Below are positions 1 to 8,466 of a DNA stretch of 64,000 bases, piece by piece. How positions within the stretch are numbered: the stretch's first letter is position 1; the number at the start of each line of letters is the position of its first letter. The DNA is from Aquibacillus sediminis (GTDB lineage Bacteria; Bacillota; Bacilli; Bacillales; Amphibacillaceae), in assembly GCF_005870085.1 (NCBI RefSeq), contig NZ_SZNM01000001.1, forward strand, positions 310,001 to 374,000, read 5' to 3'. The notes beneath the pieces were generated by a model. That model was not told the origin of the DNA. It ran no database searches and saw only the letters and a program-made list of their open reading frames with translations. The position numbers were made by a program, and so were the translations under genes.

Positions 1-2
1 CC

Positions 3-485
3 CTTCCACCGAGCGAACAAGAGAAAGAAACATTAGAACAAATGCTACAATTTTTAATCAATAGTCAAGATGATGAAATGGCAAAAAAATATAACTTGCG
101 ACCAGGCGTTGGAGTTGCTGCACCCCAAATTGGAATATCTAAACGAATGATTGCAGTCCATTTTGAGGATCAAGATGAAAAATTGTATAGTTATGGATTG
201 TTCAATCCTAAAATTGTTAGCCATTCCGTTGAAAAAACATACTTATCAACAGGAGAGGGATGTTTATCCGTTGATCGCGAAGTACCTGGATTTGTTCCAC
301 GCTATGCGCGAATAACGGTGAAAGCGACTGATTTAGATGGAAACAATGTAAAACTTAGATTACGAGGCTTTGCCGCTATTGTCTTTCAACATGAGATTGA
401 CCATCTAAACGGCATTATGTTTTATGATCACATTGATCCGAATAACCCTTTTCATGAACCGGAAAACTCCAAACCTATTGAGTAA
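3..485 (+). CDS. def: Peptide deformylase, 5' end cut by window edge
   Basis: Removes the formyl group from the N-terminal methionine of new proteins in the cytosol; a metal-dependent hydrolase. The reading frame is open from base 3, so the start lies outside the window. All three family motifs are visible: [10 protein letters not shown] (near base 105), EGCLSV (near 255; Cys is a metal ligand) and QHEIDH (near 390; two His ligands and the catalytic Glu). The roughly 20 residues missing at the N terminus fit the usual 180-184 residues. In B. subtilis a deformylase gene (ykrB) also sits just upstream of rpoY-rnjA, so this is the YkrB-type enzyme by position and sequence. A terminator follows directly. 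Confidence 0.95.
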   Translation, partial: LPPSEQEKETLEQMLQFLINSQDDEMAKKYNLRPGVGVAAPQIGISKRMIAVHFEDQDEKLYSYGLFNPKIVSHSVEKTYLSTGEGCLSVDREVPGFVPRYARITVKATDLDGNNVKLRLRGFAAIVFQHEIDHLNGIMFYDHIDPNNPFHEPENSKPIE

Positions 486-493
486 ATCATATT

Positions 494-522
494 AAAGCTG
501 TCCTTTAAGGGCAGCTTTTTTT
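494..522 (+). terminator. Rho-independent terminator after def
   Basis: Hairpin of AAGCTG(T)CC and GG(G)CAGCTT around a TTTAA loop, followed by a run of T. It lies 9 bases after the def stop codon. Confidence 0.85.
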
Positions 523-894
523 ATTATGACAGACAGCTTCTTATAATCATGTCAATCACCCCAACATAAAATTTCAAAAAATGAGATAACTTTCATTGAT
601 GCATAAAATGTATCATAACCTATCAAAATATAAATGCATAAAGACGGTAATTTCACAGGGGATTGCTAAAATTCGTAAAGTATTAGAACATTTCTGTTTC
701 AAATTTTTCCAAATAATACTATACTATATATTAGAGGGATTGGTCGGTAATGAAAACTTGACTAGCTCCAAGCCGCCAGATAAGGCAGGTGTTAGTCTTA
801 GTTGAACCTATGCTATCATCCAACGTATTATCTTGATAGTGTAAGTGTTTTTTATTGCTTTTCTTAAGTATATCGAAAGGAGCAGGATGCAATA
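523..894. other. Gene-free stretch with one possible hairpin
   Basis: No convincing gene. The only structure seen is an imperfect stem between GACTAGC at 760-766 and GTTAGTC at 791-797, with a short inner GCC/GGC pairing. It could be a leader for the small peptide gene at 895, but no known RNA class was recognised. Confidence 0.4.
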
Positions 895-993
895 ATGTTA
901 AAACGATTAAGAGAAAAGCTTAAAAAACGTTGGAAAGATTTGTTACGTCAAAAACGTGTGCCATCTACTTTTAAAGAAGAGAATTACAAGTGA
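895..993 (+). CDS. Possible 32-residue basic peptide
   Basis: A short reading frame starting MLKRLREKLKKRW, unusually rich in Lys and Arg (about 13 of 32 residues) and likely to form an amphipathic helix. A Shine-Dalgarno sequence AAAGGAG ends 12 bases before the ATG, which is on the long side. It ends about 80 bases before rpoY and on the same strand, so it could be cotranscribed. No family was recognised. Small basic peptides exist in Bacillus (for example FbpB), but this sequence does not carry their conserved core. It may be a genuine small protein or chance coding. Confidence 0.4.
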   Translation: MLKRLREKLKKRWKDLLRQKRVPSTFKEENYK

Positions 994-1073
994 GCTATGA
1001 TAATGAACTACTATTTGATAGATAATGCTATGAAAAAATACTAAAAAGATACAAAAAGAAGGAGAGATTGTTT

Positions 1074-1283
1074 ATGATCTATAAAGTATTATACCAAGAA
1101 CTTCCTAATGAAGTTCCTGTAAGGGAACGTACCTGTTCACTCTATTTTGAAGCAAAATCTGAGCGTGACGTACGTGAACAACTCTCCGATCGCAATATTA
1201 ATATCGAACACATCCAGTTATTAAATGAGGCCCATTTAAATTATGAAAAACAGTCTGAAGACTTTGTAGTGGAGAACGCTTAA
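1074..1283 (+). CDS. rpoY: RNA polymerase epsilon subunit RpoY
   Basis: Small auxiliary subunit of Firmicutes RNA polymerase (YkzG, epsilon), 69 residues, the usual size. It opens MIYKVLYQE and contains the conserved VPVRERT and SERDVR segments, closely following the B. subtilis protein. The ATG at 1074 was chosen because AAGGAGAG lies 8 bases before it; a TTG two codons upstream is too close to that site. The rnjA gene starts 3 bases after the stop codon, so the two are translated from one message, as in B. subtilis. Confidence 0.95.
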   Translation: MIYKVLYQELPNEVPVRERTCSLYFEAKSERDVREQLSDRNINIEHIQLLNEAHLNYEKQSEDFVVENA

Positions 1284-1286
1284 CAA

Positions 1287-2954
1287 ATGAAGTTTGTGAA
1301 AAATGATCAAACAGCAGTGTTTGCTCTAGGTGGTATGGGAGAAATCGGAAAAAATATGTATGGGGTTCAGTTTCAAGATGAAATTATCCTCATTGATTCA
1401 GGAATAAAGTTCCCTGAAGATGAACTATTAGGCATTGATTACGTGATCCCAGATTATACCTATTTAATACAAAATCAAGACAAAATTAAAGGTCTATTCA
1501 TTACACATGGACACGAAGACCATATTGGAGGAATTCCTTATCTTCTTCGTGAAATTAATGTGCCAATTTATGCTGGAAAACTTGCGATCGGATTAATTAA
1601 AAACAAATTAGATGAACATGGACTTTTGCGAAATGCAAATCTTAATATATTTCAAGAAGACGATGTGATTAAATTTCGTAAAACATCTGTAACTTTTTTC
1701 AGAACCACACATAGCATTCCTGATTCCTATGGGATCGTTGTCAGAACACCTCCTGGTAATGTTGTTCATACAGGAGATTTTAAATTCGACTTTACTCCTG
1801 TTGGGGAGCCAGCGGATCTAGCCAAAATGGCAGAAATAGGTAAAGAAGGAGTTCTATGCTTATTATCAGATAGTACCAATAGTGAGGTTCCAGACTTTAC
1901 TATGTCAGAACGAGTTGTTGGGGAAAGCATTAATGACATCTTTAACAGAGTTAGTGGTAGGTTAATTTTTGCTACATTTGCATCAAATATTTATCGTTTG
2001 CAACAAGTAGTAGAAGCTGCGGTCAAACACGATCGTAAAATTGCCGTATTTGGTCGAAGTATGGATAATGCGATTACCCTTGGTCAAGAACTCGGTTATA
2101 TACAAGCTCCAAAAGACACATTTATTGATGCTCAACAATTAAATCGTCTTCCAGCTCACGAGGTCACGATTTTATGTACAGGCTCACAAGGAGAGCCAAT
2201 GGCTGCTCTTTCGAGAGTTGCAAATGGCACGCATAGACAGATTCAAATTATCCCTGGTGATACAGTTGTATTCTCTTCATCACCAATCCCTGGAAACACC
2301 GTAAGTGTAAGCAGAACAATAAATATGCTTTATCGAGCTGGTGCTGATGTGATACACGGACCGCTAAATGATATTCATACATCTGGGCACGGTGGACAAC
2401 AAGAACAGAAACTAATGCTTCGATTAATTAAACCTAAATTCTTTATGCCGATACATGGGGAATACCGTATGCTGAAGGAACATACTAAATTAGCCCAATT
2501 ATGTGATATCGACCCTGGTAATTGCTTTATTATGGATAATGGAGATGTGTTAGCACTAAGTAAAGATAATGCTGCCATTGCTGGTAAAATACCATCTGGC
2601 TCTGTGTATGTAGATGGTAGCGGAATTGGTGACATTGGAAACATCGTACTTCGAGATCGTCGCATTCTTTCTGAAGAAGGATTAGTGATTGTCGTTGTTA
2701 GCATTAATATGAAAGAATTTAAGATTGCTTCAGGGCCTGACATCATATCTCGAGGTTTTGTCTATATGAGAGAATCAGAAGACCTTATAAAAGAAGCACA
2801 GAAGTTAGTTTCTTCTCACTTAGATAAAGTGATGGAAAGAAAAACAACACAATGGTCTGAAATTAAAAACGAAATCACGGACACCATTGCACCATTTTTA
2901 TATGATAAAACGAAAAGAAGACCTATGATTTTACCTATTATTATGGAAGTTTAA
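1287..2954 (+). CDS. rnjA: Ribonuclease J1
   Basis: Metallo-beta-lactamase and beta-CASP ribonuclease with 5'-exonuclease and endonuclease activity, central to mRNA turnover and rRNA maturation in Bacillus; acts in the cytosol. Length is 555 residues, the same as B. subtilis RNase J1. The zinc-binding HGHEDH motif is at residues 74-79; further family blocks are [15 protein letters not shown], the beta-CASP segment GRSMDN, and [13 protein letters not shown] in the C-terminal domain. The start is 3 bases after the rpoY stop, so translation is probably coupled. A strong two-way terminator follows. Confidence 0.97.
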   Translation: MKFVKNDQTAVFALGGMGEIGKNMYGVQFQDEIILIDSGIKFPEDELLGIDYVIPDYTYLIQNQDKIKGLFITHGHEDHIGGIPYLLREINVPIYAGKLAIGLIKNKLDEHGLLRNANLNIFQEDDVIKFRKTSVTFFRTTHSIPDSYGIVVRTPPGNVVHTGDFKFDFTPVGEPADLAKMAEIGKEGVLCLLSDSTNSEVPDFTMSERVVGESINDIFNRVSGRLIFATFASNIYRLQQVVEAAVKHDRKIAVFGRSMDNAITLGQELGYIQAPKDTFIDAQQLNRLPAHEVTILCTGSQGEPMAALSRVANGTHRQIQIIPGDTVVFSSSPIPGNTVSVSRTINMLYRAGADVIHGPLNDIHTSGHGGQQEQKLMLRLIKPKFFMPIHGEYRMLKEHTKLAQLCDIDPGNCFIMDNGDVLALSKDNAAIAGKIPSGSVYVDGSGIGDIGNIVLRDRRILSEEGLVIVVVSINMKEFKIASGPDIISRGFVYMRESEDLIKEAQKLVSSHLDKVMERKTTQWSEIKNEITDTIAPFLYDKTKRRPMILPIIMEV

Positions 2955-2956
2955 AT

Positions 2957-2996
2957 AAAAACACCCCCTATCTCTTAAAAAAGTAGGGGGTGTTTT
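2957..2996. terminator. Bidirectional terminator between rnjA and ktrC
   Basis: Perfect stem of ACACCCCCTA and TAGGGGGTGT flanked by A runs and T runs on both sides. It serves the convergent genes rnjA (+) and ktrC (-). Confidence 0.92.
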
Positions 2997-2998
2997 AA

Positions 2999-3673
2999 TC
3001 AATCATCCTCAACAACTAATTGTTTTTCGAAGCGTGAAATATCTTTATCTGCACCAATTACGATCAATATATCATTTTGGTGAATCATTTCAGTCGGCAT
3101 CGGGGAAACATTAATTTCCTTTCCACCGTGCTGTTTTATTGCTACCACGTTACACCCAAAGTTGGCACGTATATCTAATTCAACCAATGTTTTGCCACTC
3201 ATTTTCGGTCCAGCTTTCACTTCTACAATACTATGTTCATCTGATAATTCTAGATGATCTAAGATATTATTTGAAATAATACTATGAGCGATTCTTTTCC
3301 CCATATCTCGTTCCGGATGTACTATTTGGTCAGCACCTATTTTGTTCAAAACTTTCTCATGATAATCATTTTGTGCCTTTACTGTTATTTTTTTAACACC
3401 TATTTCTTTTAACATTAAAGTTGTTAAAATACTAGCTTGAATATTATCACCAATCGCAACAATCACATGATCTATATTTCTTACTCCTAATTCTTTTAAT
3501 ACTTTTTCATCTGTTGTGTCCGCTATTACTGCATGTGTCGCTATATTTTTATATTCATTTACTTTTTCTTCATACAAATCAATTGCCAGCACATTCATTC
3601 CTTCTTCACTTAACTCACGACATATACTACCACCAAACCGCCCTAAACCAATTACCGCAAAATCTCTTTTCAT
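2999..3673 (-). CDS. ktrC: K+ uptake regulatory subunit KtrC/KtrA (RCK)
   Basis: Cytosolic nucleotide-binding ring protein that gates a Ktr potassium channel subunit. The 224 residues comprise an N-terminal TrkA-N (RCK) Rossmann domain with the glycine motif GLGRFGG at residues 9-15 and a C-terminal RCK_C domain (about 140-218). RCK_C domains of KtrA/KtrC are known c-di-AMP sensors in Firmicutes, which links it to DarB in this window. GGAGGAAGAG lies just before the ATG. In B. subtilis ktrC (ykqB) is also next to rnjA; the membrane partner KtrD or KtrB is not in the window. Confidence 0.93.
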   Translation of the reverse strand: MKRDFAVIGLGRFGGSICRELSEEGMNVLAIDLYEEKVNEYKNIATHAVIADTTDEKVLKELGVRNIDHVIVAIGDNIQASILTTLMLKEIGVKKITVKAQNDYHEKVLNKIGADQIVHPERDMGKRIAHSIISNNILDHLELSDEHSIVEVKAGPKMSGKTLVELDIRANFGCNVVAIKQHGGKEINVSPMPTEMIHQNDILIVIGADKDISRFEKQLVVEDD

Positions 3674-3866
3674 GTCTCTTCCTCCATCTATATTGCTTTC
3701 TTTAGTTTATCACATCTCATTATGACAATGTAGTATAGTTATGTTGCTTTTTTATGAGTTTGTTTTATAAGTAATTTGTTGTTGCGTCACCAAAACTATA
3801 AACTCCGACGTAACTTTTATGACAGTTATCCTTTTCCTAATTTATTAAAATAAGTATTATACCATC

Positions 3867-4050
3867 GCTTCGGTAGAATACTCCGCTTTCAATAGGCACG
3901 GCCTCAGCTAACTTGGTAAAGAAACCCCACTTTTACCAAGTGGATCTTCAGCTCGTGCTGTTCGCATAAGGACAAGGAAGGCTTCAGCAGCGTTACATCG
4001 CACGAAGAAAATTGAACTTTATTTTCGAGGAGTCTACGTATTCTACCTAC
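3867..4050 (-). repeat. Family A palindromic element, copy A1 (interrupted)
   Basis: Matches the uninterrupted copy at 51345-51468 almost base for base (shared stretches include GGCACGGCCTCAGCTAACTT and GATCTTC.GCTCGTGCTGTT). The match is broken by the insertion of element B at 3973-4027. The ends, GAATACTCCGC and GTATTC, form the arms of the palindrome. Confidence 0.85.
3973..4027 (-). repeat. Element B, copy 1 (55 bp between AGGA repeats)
   Basis: Begins CAAGGAAGGC and ends TTATTTTCG on the + strand. It is flanked by AGGA at 3969-3972 and 4028-4031. The corresponding place in copy A3 (51444-51447) has a single AGGA and no insert, so this is an occupied site beside a preserved unoccupied one. 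Confidence 0.85.
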
Positions 4051-4218
4051 GCTATTAGTGGTGTTCTGATTAACGTCAGATAAAATGCCTAAACCAATAG
4101 CTGAATCTGAGTGCAGTGTTATCTACGAGAAAAGAGTTTTTTTCTGCGTATAATCTAGCAAGAAGCTATAAATGCACGATGCACACAACAAGAGCGGAGG
4201 AAATACACGGAGACTCCT

Positions 4219-4274
4219 TGAAAAAAGAAAACACTTTTTCTGCGTGCGATGTGAATTCACTGTAGCTTCCCTTG
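4219..4274 (+). repeat. Element B, copy 2 (56 bp between TCCT repeats)
   Basis: Begins TGAAAAAAGAAAA and ends GCTTCCCTTG, flanked by TCCT at 4215-4218 and 4275-4278. Copy A4 has a single TCCT at 51654-51657 in the same context (GAGACTCCTGTGGG). Confidence 0.85.
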
Positions 4275-4328
4275 TCCTACGGGATGAAAGGCCTAGGTGA
4301 GACCCCTCGTGCTGTGGACGGGCGAGGA

Positions 4329-4383
4329 CAAGGAAGGCTACGGCAGCGTTACATCGCACGCAGAAAATTGGTCTTTATTTTCA
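4329..4383 (-). repeat. Element B, copy 3 (55 bp between AGGA repeats)
   Basis: Nearly identical to copy 1 and an inverted repeat of copy 2. It is flanked by AGGA at 4325-4328 and 4384-4387. Copy A4 has a single AGGA at 51702-51705 in the matching context (GCGAGGAGGCTCA). Confidence 0.85.
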
Positions 4384-4515
4384 AGGAGGCTCATCAGCCG
4401 CCTTAGGATGCGCGTAGTGTATTTCTGAAGCTCTATATTAGCACTCATTTTATAAGAGTGAGCGAGAAAACATCAATTACGTCGGAGTTTCTATCAAATG
4501 CGAAGTCGATAAACA

Positions 4516-4553
4516 ACAAAACCTTTACCGAATACAATCGGTAAAGGTTTTGT
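4516..4553 (-). terminator. Terminator of the ABC exporter operon
   Basis: Stem ACAAAACCTTTACCG / CGGTAAAGGTTTTGT with loop AATACAAT, directly after the stop codon of the second ABC gene. It is symmetrical and could stop transcription both ways. Confidence 0.9.
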
Positions 4554-4556
4554 TCA

Positions 4557-6395
4557 TTACAATGCATCTAACATTTGGAATTGTGATTTAACTAAGTCAA
4601 AATACTCCCCTTGTTGCTCCATCAATTTATCATGGTTTCCTTGTTCTAAAATTTTTCCGTTTTCTAACACAATTATATTGTCCGCTTCACGGATCGTTGA
4701 TAAACGATGGGCAATCATAATCGCGGTTCTTCCTTTGAGTAATCGTTGCAGTGCTCGCTGGATTTTCACTTCTGTCTCTGTATCTATACTAGCAGTGGCC
4801 TCATCAAGGATAATGATCCTAGGATCCGCAAGTAATGCTCGAGCAAAGGATAAAAGTTGCCTTTCTCCAGCAGACAATATGTTACCTCTTTCCTCAACCT
4901 CTGTTTGATAACCATCAGCCAACCTGCTAATAAATCCATCAGCACCAACCACTTTTGCCGCTTCAATCACCTCTTGATCGGTTGCCTCAGGACGTCCAAA
5001 CCGAATATTTTCCATGATCGTTCCTGAAAAAATAAAGGTGTCTTGTAGCACAACACTAATATTTTTTCTTAGACTATCAATTTTCATATCCTTAATATCG
5101 TAACCATCAATTTTAACCTTTCCTTTGGTTGGGTCATAAAAACGACTGATTAAATTAGCAATTGTTGATTTCCCTGATCCAGTATGACCTACCAAAGCAA
5201 CTGTCTGACCTTGTTTCATCTCCAATGAAATTTCATGTAGGGCAACACGGTCATTGTCATAAGAAAACTGAACACGGTCAAACTCAATATGCCCTTTCAT
5301 ATCTTTGAATTCTTCGGCATCTTCTTTTTCCTTCACGTTCGGTTGTTCATCCAAGAATTCAAAAATGCGTTCAGACGAAGCCATTGCCACTAATAATTGA
5401 TTATAAATTTGACCTAACCGTGAAATAGGTTCCCAAAACATTCCTAAGAAAAATGCAAACGATACAAACGTACCAACGGAAATACCCCCATTTGGTTCTC
5501 CAACAATAATTAAATGCGCTCCATATGAAACAAGAATAACAGTACCAATTGCATTACTCATCTCCACAAACGGACCAAAATAGGCACTCTTCTTCATGGC
5601 TACTCGTTCTGTTTCATAATTATCTGTATTTACCCCATCAAAAAATTCTGTGTTTTCTTTTTCTTGGGCAAATGATTGCGTTATTCTAATTCCTTGCATA
5701 CTTTCATTTAAATGAGAATTCAATTTTGATTTTTGTATCCGAACTGCTTGCCATGACCTTCTAATATTTCTTCTTAACTTAGTAGAGATGTAGAACATGA
5801 TTGGTAATATGACTAAGACTGCTAAGGCTAATTGTGGACTTAATGAGAATAAAATTATGATTATTCCCGCCAACATAACAACATCCATCAATAAATTAAT
5901 AATCCCATTTGTAAATAATTCTTGTAACGAATTCACATCATTTAAAATTCGAACAAGAATCGATCCAGCTGAACGTTTATCAAAAAAATTATGGGATAGT
6001 CGTTGCACATGCGAGAACAAAGAACGACGGAGGTCATAAATGATTCGTTGCCCTAGTATATTCACCCATTTAATTCGAAATACATTACCAACATAGGCTA
6101 TTAAGTAAAGTAAGGAGATACCTATTATTAACATGGTTAATAAACCAATATCTTTGTTAGCTATTGCAACATCAATCACTACTTTACCAATCAAAATCGG
6201 AACAATTAAGCGTATCAATGTTGATATTAACATTGCGATAATTGCACCAGGTAATAAGGTTTTGGCATATGGTTTTACATAGGTTAGTAATCGTAACATT
6301 TGCTTCCAATTAAATGGCTTTTCAACTGCTTGATCCAGTGGATAGTAAAACCGATTTAAATGCGGACTCTTTTTGGTTGTTAATTGCTTTGCCAC
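4557..6395 (-). CDS. ABC exporter half-transporter, consensus ATPase
   Basis: Membrane exporter subunit with an N-terminal six-helix transmembrane domain (about residues 45-330) and a C-terminal ATPase, 612 residues. Walker A is GHTGSGKST at 403-411, the signature is SAGERQ rather than SGGQ, and Walker B reads IIILDEATASID with the catalytic Glu. The gene starts 17 bases after the stop of the partner gene, and the two form one operon. Size and order resemble the B. subtilis YfiB/YfiC type of heterodimeric multidrug exporter. The substrate cannot be told from sequence. Confidence 0.9.
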   Translation of the reverse strand: MAKQLTTKKSPHLNRFYYPLDQAVEKPFNWKQMLRLLTYVKPYAKTLLPGAIIAMLISTLIRLIVPILIGKVVIDVAIANKDIGLLTMLIIGISLLYLIAYVGNVFRIKWVNILGQRIIYDLRRSLFSHVQRLSHNFFDKRSAGSILVRILNDVNSLQELFTNGIINLLMDVVMLAGIIIILFSLSPQLALAVLVILPIMFYISTKLRRNIRRSWQAVRIQKSKLNSHLNESMQGIRITQSFAQEKENTEFFDGVNTDNYETERVAMKKSAYFGPFVEMSNAIGTVILVSYGAHLIIVGEPNGGISVGTFVSFAFFLGMFWEPISRLGQIYNQLLVAMASSERIFEFLDEQPNVKEKEDAEEFKDMKGHIEFDRVQFSYDNDRVALHEISLEMKQGQTVALVGHTGSGKSTIANLISRFYDPTKGKVKIDGYDIKDMKIDSLRKNISVVLQDTFIFSGTIMENIRFGRPEATDQEVIEAAKVVGADGFISRLADGYQTEVEERGNILSAGERQLLSFARALLADPRIIILDEATASIDTETEVKIQRALQRLLKGRTAIMIAHRLSTIREADNIIVLENGKILEQGNHDKLMEQQGEYFDLVKSQFQMLDAL

Positions 6396-6412
6396 AGTTA
6401 TTTCCCCCTCCT

Positions 6413-8164
6413 TTAGTTCACAGCACCCATAATTGCTTGCTTATCTTGGTATTGAATATCGTAAATACGCTGATAAGGTCCACCATTATAAAGCAACTGT
6501 TCATGTTGACCACGTTCCACTATTCGCCCATTTTCTAAGACCAATATTTCATCTGCATGTTTTAAAGACGAAATTCGATGCGCAATAATAAAAGTCGTTC
6601 TATTGTTCATGACTTCTTTCAATGCTTTTTGAATCTTAAACTCTGTTTCCATATCAACCGCTGAGGTTGCGTCATCTAATATTAATACACTCGGGTCAAT
6701 TAATATCGCTCGTGCAATTGCAATTCGTTGCTTTTGACCTCCCGATAGTCCCATACCACGCTCACCAAGCATAGTGTCATAACCTTTAGGCATTTGCATA
6801 ATAAAGTCATGGGCCTGTGCGCGCTTAGCGGCATCGATAATCTCATCCATGCTTGCTCCAGGATTCCCGTAGGCAATATTTTCTTTAATCGTAGTAGAAA
6901 ATAGAAAGGATTCTTGTAATACAAAGCCAATATTTTTACGTAACATTTTCAAATCTAGTTCCTTTGTCGACATACCATCCACTAATATTTCTCCACACTC
7001 CGGTTCATAAAAACGTGTGATCAATTGTGTTATACTTGTTTTCCCTGCACCAGTAGCACCGATTAACCCAACCACCTTTCCTGGAGGTGCATCAAACGAA
7101 ATATTTTTCAAAGCAGCGTCATCTTCATCCGTGTATGAAAAGGTCACATTTTCAAAGGTAATATGGCCTTCTACTCTCTCAGGTTGTAGCGCTTGTTGAC
7201 GCTCGACAATACCTTCCTTTGCTTCTAATATCTCCAGTAGTCTTTCCCCTGCTGCCTTCGCTTGTGAAAATTGGTTAACAATAAACCCAAGGTGCATCAA
7301 TGGTCCTAAGATATAGGTAACCAAACTAAAAAAGGCAACCAATTTACCTAAAGATAGTTGTTCCGTAATCACTAAGTGTCCACCATAGATTAGCAAGGCA
7401 ACCATACAGATATTTCCAATAAATTCCATAAATGGAAAATATTTAGCCCAAATATTTGATGTATGAATATTAACCTCTCGATAATTCGAGTTATTAGTAG
7501 TAAATCGATCAATTTCAAAGTCTTCTTTTGATAAGGATTTTACAGTGTTCATCCCACTAACATTTTCTTGGATTCTAGTATTTAAGCGACCCAGTGATTT
7601 ACGAACTTTTCGAAAAGCAGGATGTACTCGACGGTCAAAACGATAAACAACAACTGCTAAAAAGGGCATAGCTGCCATCGTAACCAAAGCTAGTGGCACC
7701 GAATAATAAAACATGACACTTAAACTGATGAGAATTAATAAGACGATTTTAATTAATTCTTTTAATCCTGCTGCTAAAAAAAACTTCAATCCCTCGACAT
7801 CCATTGTCAAGCGAGACATCAAGTCACCTGTTCTAGCATTATCATAATACGTAAAAGAAAGTCTTTGTAATTTTTTATACAGTCCATCTCTTAATGTATA
7901 CACGGTCTTCACACCGAATAAATCGCCGAGGTATTGTTGCGAAAAATTTGCAACCCCTTTCACGATCATGATCAAAATAAAACCTATCGATAAGTATGGT
8001 ATAAGTTGGTATTGTCCATCTGTTACAACATGATCAATTGTAATTTGTAAGAGCATTGGATAAATAACCGTTATACCCGTTACTAATAAAACAAAAAATA
8101 GCGACATAAAAAAGTACTTTTTAAACGGCCAATAAAAAGACTTAAGTTTTTTAAAGGTTTCCAA
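6413..8164 (-). CDS. ABC exporter half-transporter, degenerate ATPase
   Basis: First gene of the exporter pair, 583 residues with six predicted membrane helices followed by an ATPase domain. Walker A is GATGAGKT at 369-376 and the signature LSGGQKQ is canonical. Walker B reads VLILDDATSAVD, with Asp where the catalytic Glu is expected. One such degenerate site is the hallmark of heterodimeric type-IV exporters (TM287/288, BmrCD, LmrCD families), so this subunit should work with the product at 4557-6395. The start codon is preceded by AGGGAGGGGAAG. Confidence 0.9.
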   Translation of the reverse strand: METFKKLKSFYWPFKKYFFMSLFFVLLVTGITVIYPMLLQITIDHVVTDGQYQLIPYLSIGFILIMIVKGVANFSQQYLGDLFGVKTVYTLRDGLYKKLQRLSFTYYDNARTGDLMSRLTMDVEGLKFFLAAGLKELIKIVLLILISLSVMFYYSVPLALVTMAAMPFLAVVVYRFDRRVHPAFRKVRKSLGRLNTRIQENVSGMNTVKSLSKEDFEIDRFTTNNSNYREVNIHTSNIWAKYFPFMEFIGNICMVALLIYGGHLVITEQLSLGKLVAFFSLVTYILGPLMHLGFIVNQFSQAKAAGERLLEILEAKEGIVERQQALQPERVEGHITFENVTFSYTDEDDAALKNISFDAPPGKVVGLIGATGAGKTSITQLITRFYEPECGEILVDGMSTKELDLKMLRKNIGFVLQESFLFSTTIKENIAYGNPGASMDEIIDAAKRAQAHDFIMQMPKGYDTMLGERGMGLSGGQKQRIAIARAILIDPSVLILDDATSAVDMETEFKIQKALKEVMNNRTTFIIAHRISSLKHADEILVLENGRIVERGQHEQLLYNGGPYQRIYDIQYQDKQAIMGAVN

Positions 8165-8407
8165 CTAGCTTCCCCTCCCTAGATGGTTTATGTTTTTTAA
8201 CGTAACTAATAATATATCGAGTTCTGAACTGAATTTCCACCGTTTCGACTCAAAAGTGCAAATTTTTATAAAAATATGTTAAATTAGACTTCTTGTTATT
8301 AAAGGTAGCTGTTTCTTTACAGGTGGCTGTCCTCCTATCTAAATAACTTTCTTCATCTTGTCAGATATTCTCTTACATGTTATTATTTTTTTATTAAAGG
8401 GTATAAC

Positions 8408-8436
8408 TTGAATAGATTACATAAAAAAGGTATGAT
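8408..8436 (+). promoter_or_regulatory. Sigma-A-like promoter of the mscS gene
   Basis: TTGAAT at 8408-8413 and TATGAT at 8431-8436, 17 bases apart, about 30 bases before the ATG at 8467. The rest of the 300-base gap (8165-8407) shows no gene. Confidence 0.7.
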
Positions 8437-8466
8437 CAAAAATAGAATTTGGAAAGGAGTTATTGA

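Larger units (their letters stand above)
4192..4433 (+). repeat. Family A palindromic element, copy A2 (doubly interrupted)
   Basis: Corresponds to copy A4 at 51632-51750 (GCGGAGG.AATACACGGAGACTCC at the left end, GCGTAGTGTATT at the right end). It carries two insertions of element B in opposite orientation. Confidence 0.82.
3674..4515. repeat. Gene-free composite repeat block
   Basis: No gene is supported here. A perfect 14-bp inverted repeat (AAACTCCGACGTAA at 3800-3813, its complement at 4477-4490) bounds the block. Inside are two family A palindromic elements in opposite orientation (3867-4050 minus-like, 4192-4433 plus-like), which are interrupted by three copies of the 55-56 bp element B. 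The arrangement parallels the block at 51275-51805. Confidence 0.8.

Noticed and set aside
596-805. Open frame of 69 codons downstream of def
   Set aside because: No ribosome binding site, atypical composition, and it crosses a probable hairpin; treated as non-coding.
4123-4359. Open frame of 78 codons on the minus strand in the repeat block
   Set aside because: It runs through family A and element B repeats, has no binding site and no protein-like pattern.
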